Under the pieces are notes generated by a model. The model saw nothing but the letters and a program-made list of their open reading frames with translations, was not told where the DNA came from and made no database searches. From JBPEXY01 sp052031065 (GTDB lineage Bacteria; Pseudomonadota; Gammaproteobacteria; Immundisolibacterales; Immundisolibacteraceae), in contig JBPEXY010000072.1 of NCBI GenBank assembly GCA_052031065.1, positions 1 through 25,219 on the forward strand: a stretch of DNA of 25,219 bases, given 5' to 3'. Of the stretch, positions 24,717-25,219 are shown piece after piece (position 1 is the stretch's first letter; every line of letters begins with the position of its first letter). Made by a program: the position numbers and the translations under genes.

Positions 24717-25219
24717 ATGATTATTAAAGGACTGGGGTATCTTGGCGTCACCGCGCCGCAGGTTTCGGACTGGGAAAAGTATGCAACCGGTCTGGTCGGT
24801 GCCGAGGTGGTGGAGCAGGATGGAAATCAGCTAAAGCTTAGAATCGACGACCACTACAGCCGCATTAACGTGCTTAAAGGTGAGCAACCGGGGTTAGCCT
24901 ATGTCGGCTGGGATATTGGCTCCGAACCGGCGATGAAGCAGGCGGTAGAGATCATCGAAGAGATGGGCATTGAATGGCGCTACGGGACTACTGACGAGTG
25001 TCAGGACCGCCGGGTACTGAAGATGCTGAAACTCAAAGACCCGGGTGAGAACGAGATCGAGCTGTTCTACGGCCCCAGTTGCGGCCATACCTTCAAGCCA
25101 TCGCGGGACATGGGGGGCTTTGTGACTGGCGAGCTGGGCCTCGGGCATGTGCTGTTCCTGACGCCGAACTTTGATCGTATCATGGAGTTTTATACCCGTA
25201 TGGGGTTTGCGTTGAGCGA
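24717..25219 (+). CDS. Extradiol (BphC-type) ring-cleavage dioxygenase, 3'-truncated by window
   Basis: An open frame from the ATG at 24717 runs off the window after 167 codons. It begins MIIKGLGYLGVTAPQVSDWE, the usual N-terminal opening of type I extradiol dioxygenases related to 2,3-dihydroxybiphenyl 1,2-dioxygenase, and continues with DPGENEIELFYGP at the end of the non-catalytic first domain. The second domain starts with GLGHVLFLTPNFD, where His144 corresponds to the first iron ligand (His146 in BphC). The remaining His and Glu ligands would lie beyond the edge. The enzyme opens catechol-type rings next to the hydroxyls. The substrate (biphenyl-like, alkylphenol-like or steroid-like catechol) is not determined. 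Confidence 0.85.
   Translation, partial: MIIKGLGYLGVTAPQVSDWEKYATGLVGAEVVEQDGNQLKLRIDDHYSRINVLKGEQPGLAYVGWDIGSEPAMKQAVEIIEEMGIEWRYGTTDECQDRRVLKMLKLKDPGENEIELFYGPSCGHTFKPSRDMGGFVTGELGLGHVLFLTPNFDRIMEFYTRMGFALS

Overview
The window looks like a chromosomal stretch of a free-living gammaproteobacterium. The gene order pyrG-kdsA-eno-ftsB-ispD-ispF is the arrangement known from Pseudomonas-like and Xanthomonas-like genomes, and the proteins look gammaproteobacterial by eye. The species cannot be named from sequence alone. No tRNA, rRNA, CRISPR array, insertion sequence or phage gene was found.

Layout. (1) 240-4562 (+): a tightly packed trio of MoxR ATPase, DUF58 protein and TgpA-type membrane transglutaminase-like protein. 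(2) 4719-10200 (+): housekeeping block of CTP synthase, KDO-8-phosphate synthase, enolase, FtsB, IspD and IspF. Several genes are joined by 4-base ATGA overlaps. The usual next genes (truD, surE) are absent; a secreted polysaccharide deacetylase follows at 10240-11334. (3) 11446-12312 (-): a Bax-like glucosaminidase with a membrane anchor. (4) 12640-17121 (+): accessory metabolic genes, namely a double-length VOC protein, a membrane-anchored PQQ-type dehydrogenase fused to cytochrome c and preceded by a possible 19-codon coupled ORF, and a CocE/NonD-type hydrolase, ending at a good intrinsic terminator. (5) 17188-22099: a DUF2288 protein, an orphan PEP-CTERM secreted protein (-), an ArsP/DUF318-like permease with a Cys-Cys tail (+), and a large AsmA/DUF748 envelope protein (-). 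(6) 22387-25219 (+): metallo-beta-lactamase-fold lactonase, atypical acyl-CoA dehydrogenase, and the start of a BphC-type extradiol dioxygenase cut by the window edge. This reads as the beginning of an aromatic or ring-compound catabolic cluster.

The left half is conserved core metabolism and envelope maintenance. The right half is accessory. The most unusual points are: an acyl-CoA dehydrogenase lacking the catalytic glutamate at both known positions; a VOC protein with two complete His-Glu-His-Glu metal sites resembling a tandem methylmalonyl-CoA epimerase; a CocE-like hydrolase whose catalytic Asp position appears to be Pro; a strongly structured leader in front of the lactonase gene; and the small ORF overlapping the GTG start of the PQQ enzyme. 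No complete, clearly new multi-gene system could be demonstrated from this window alone.
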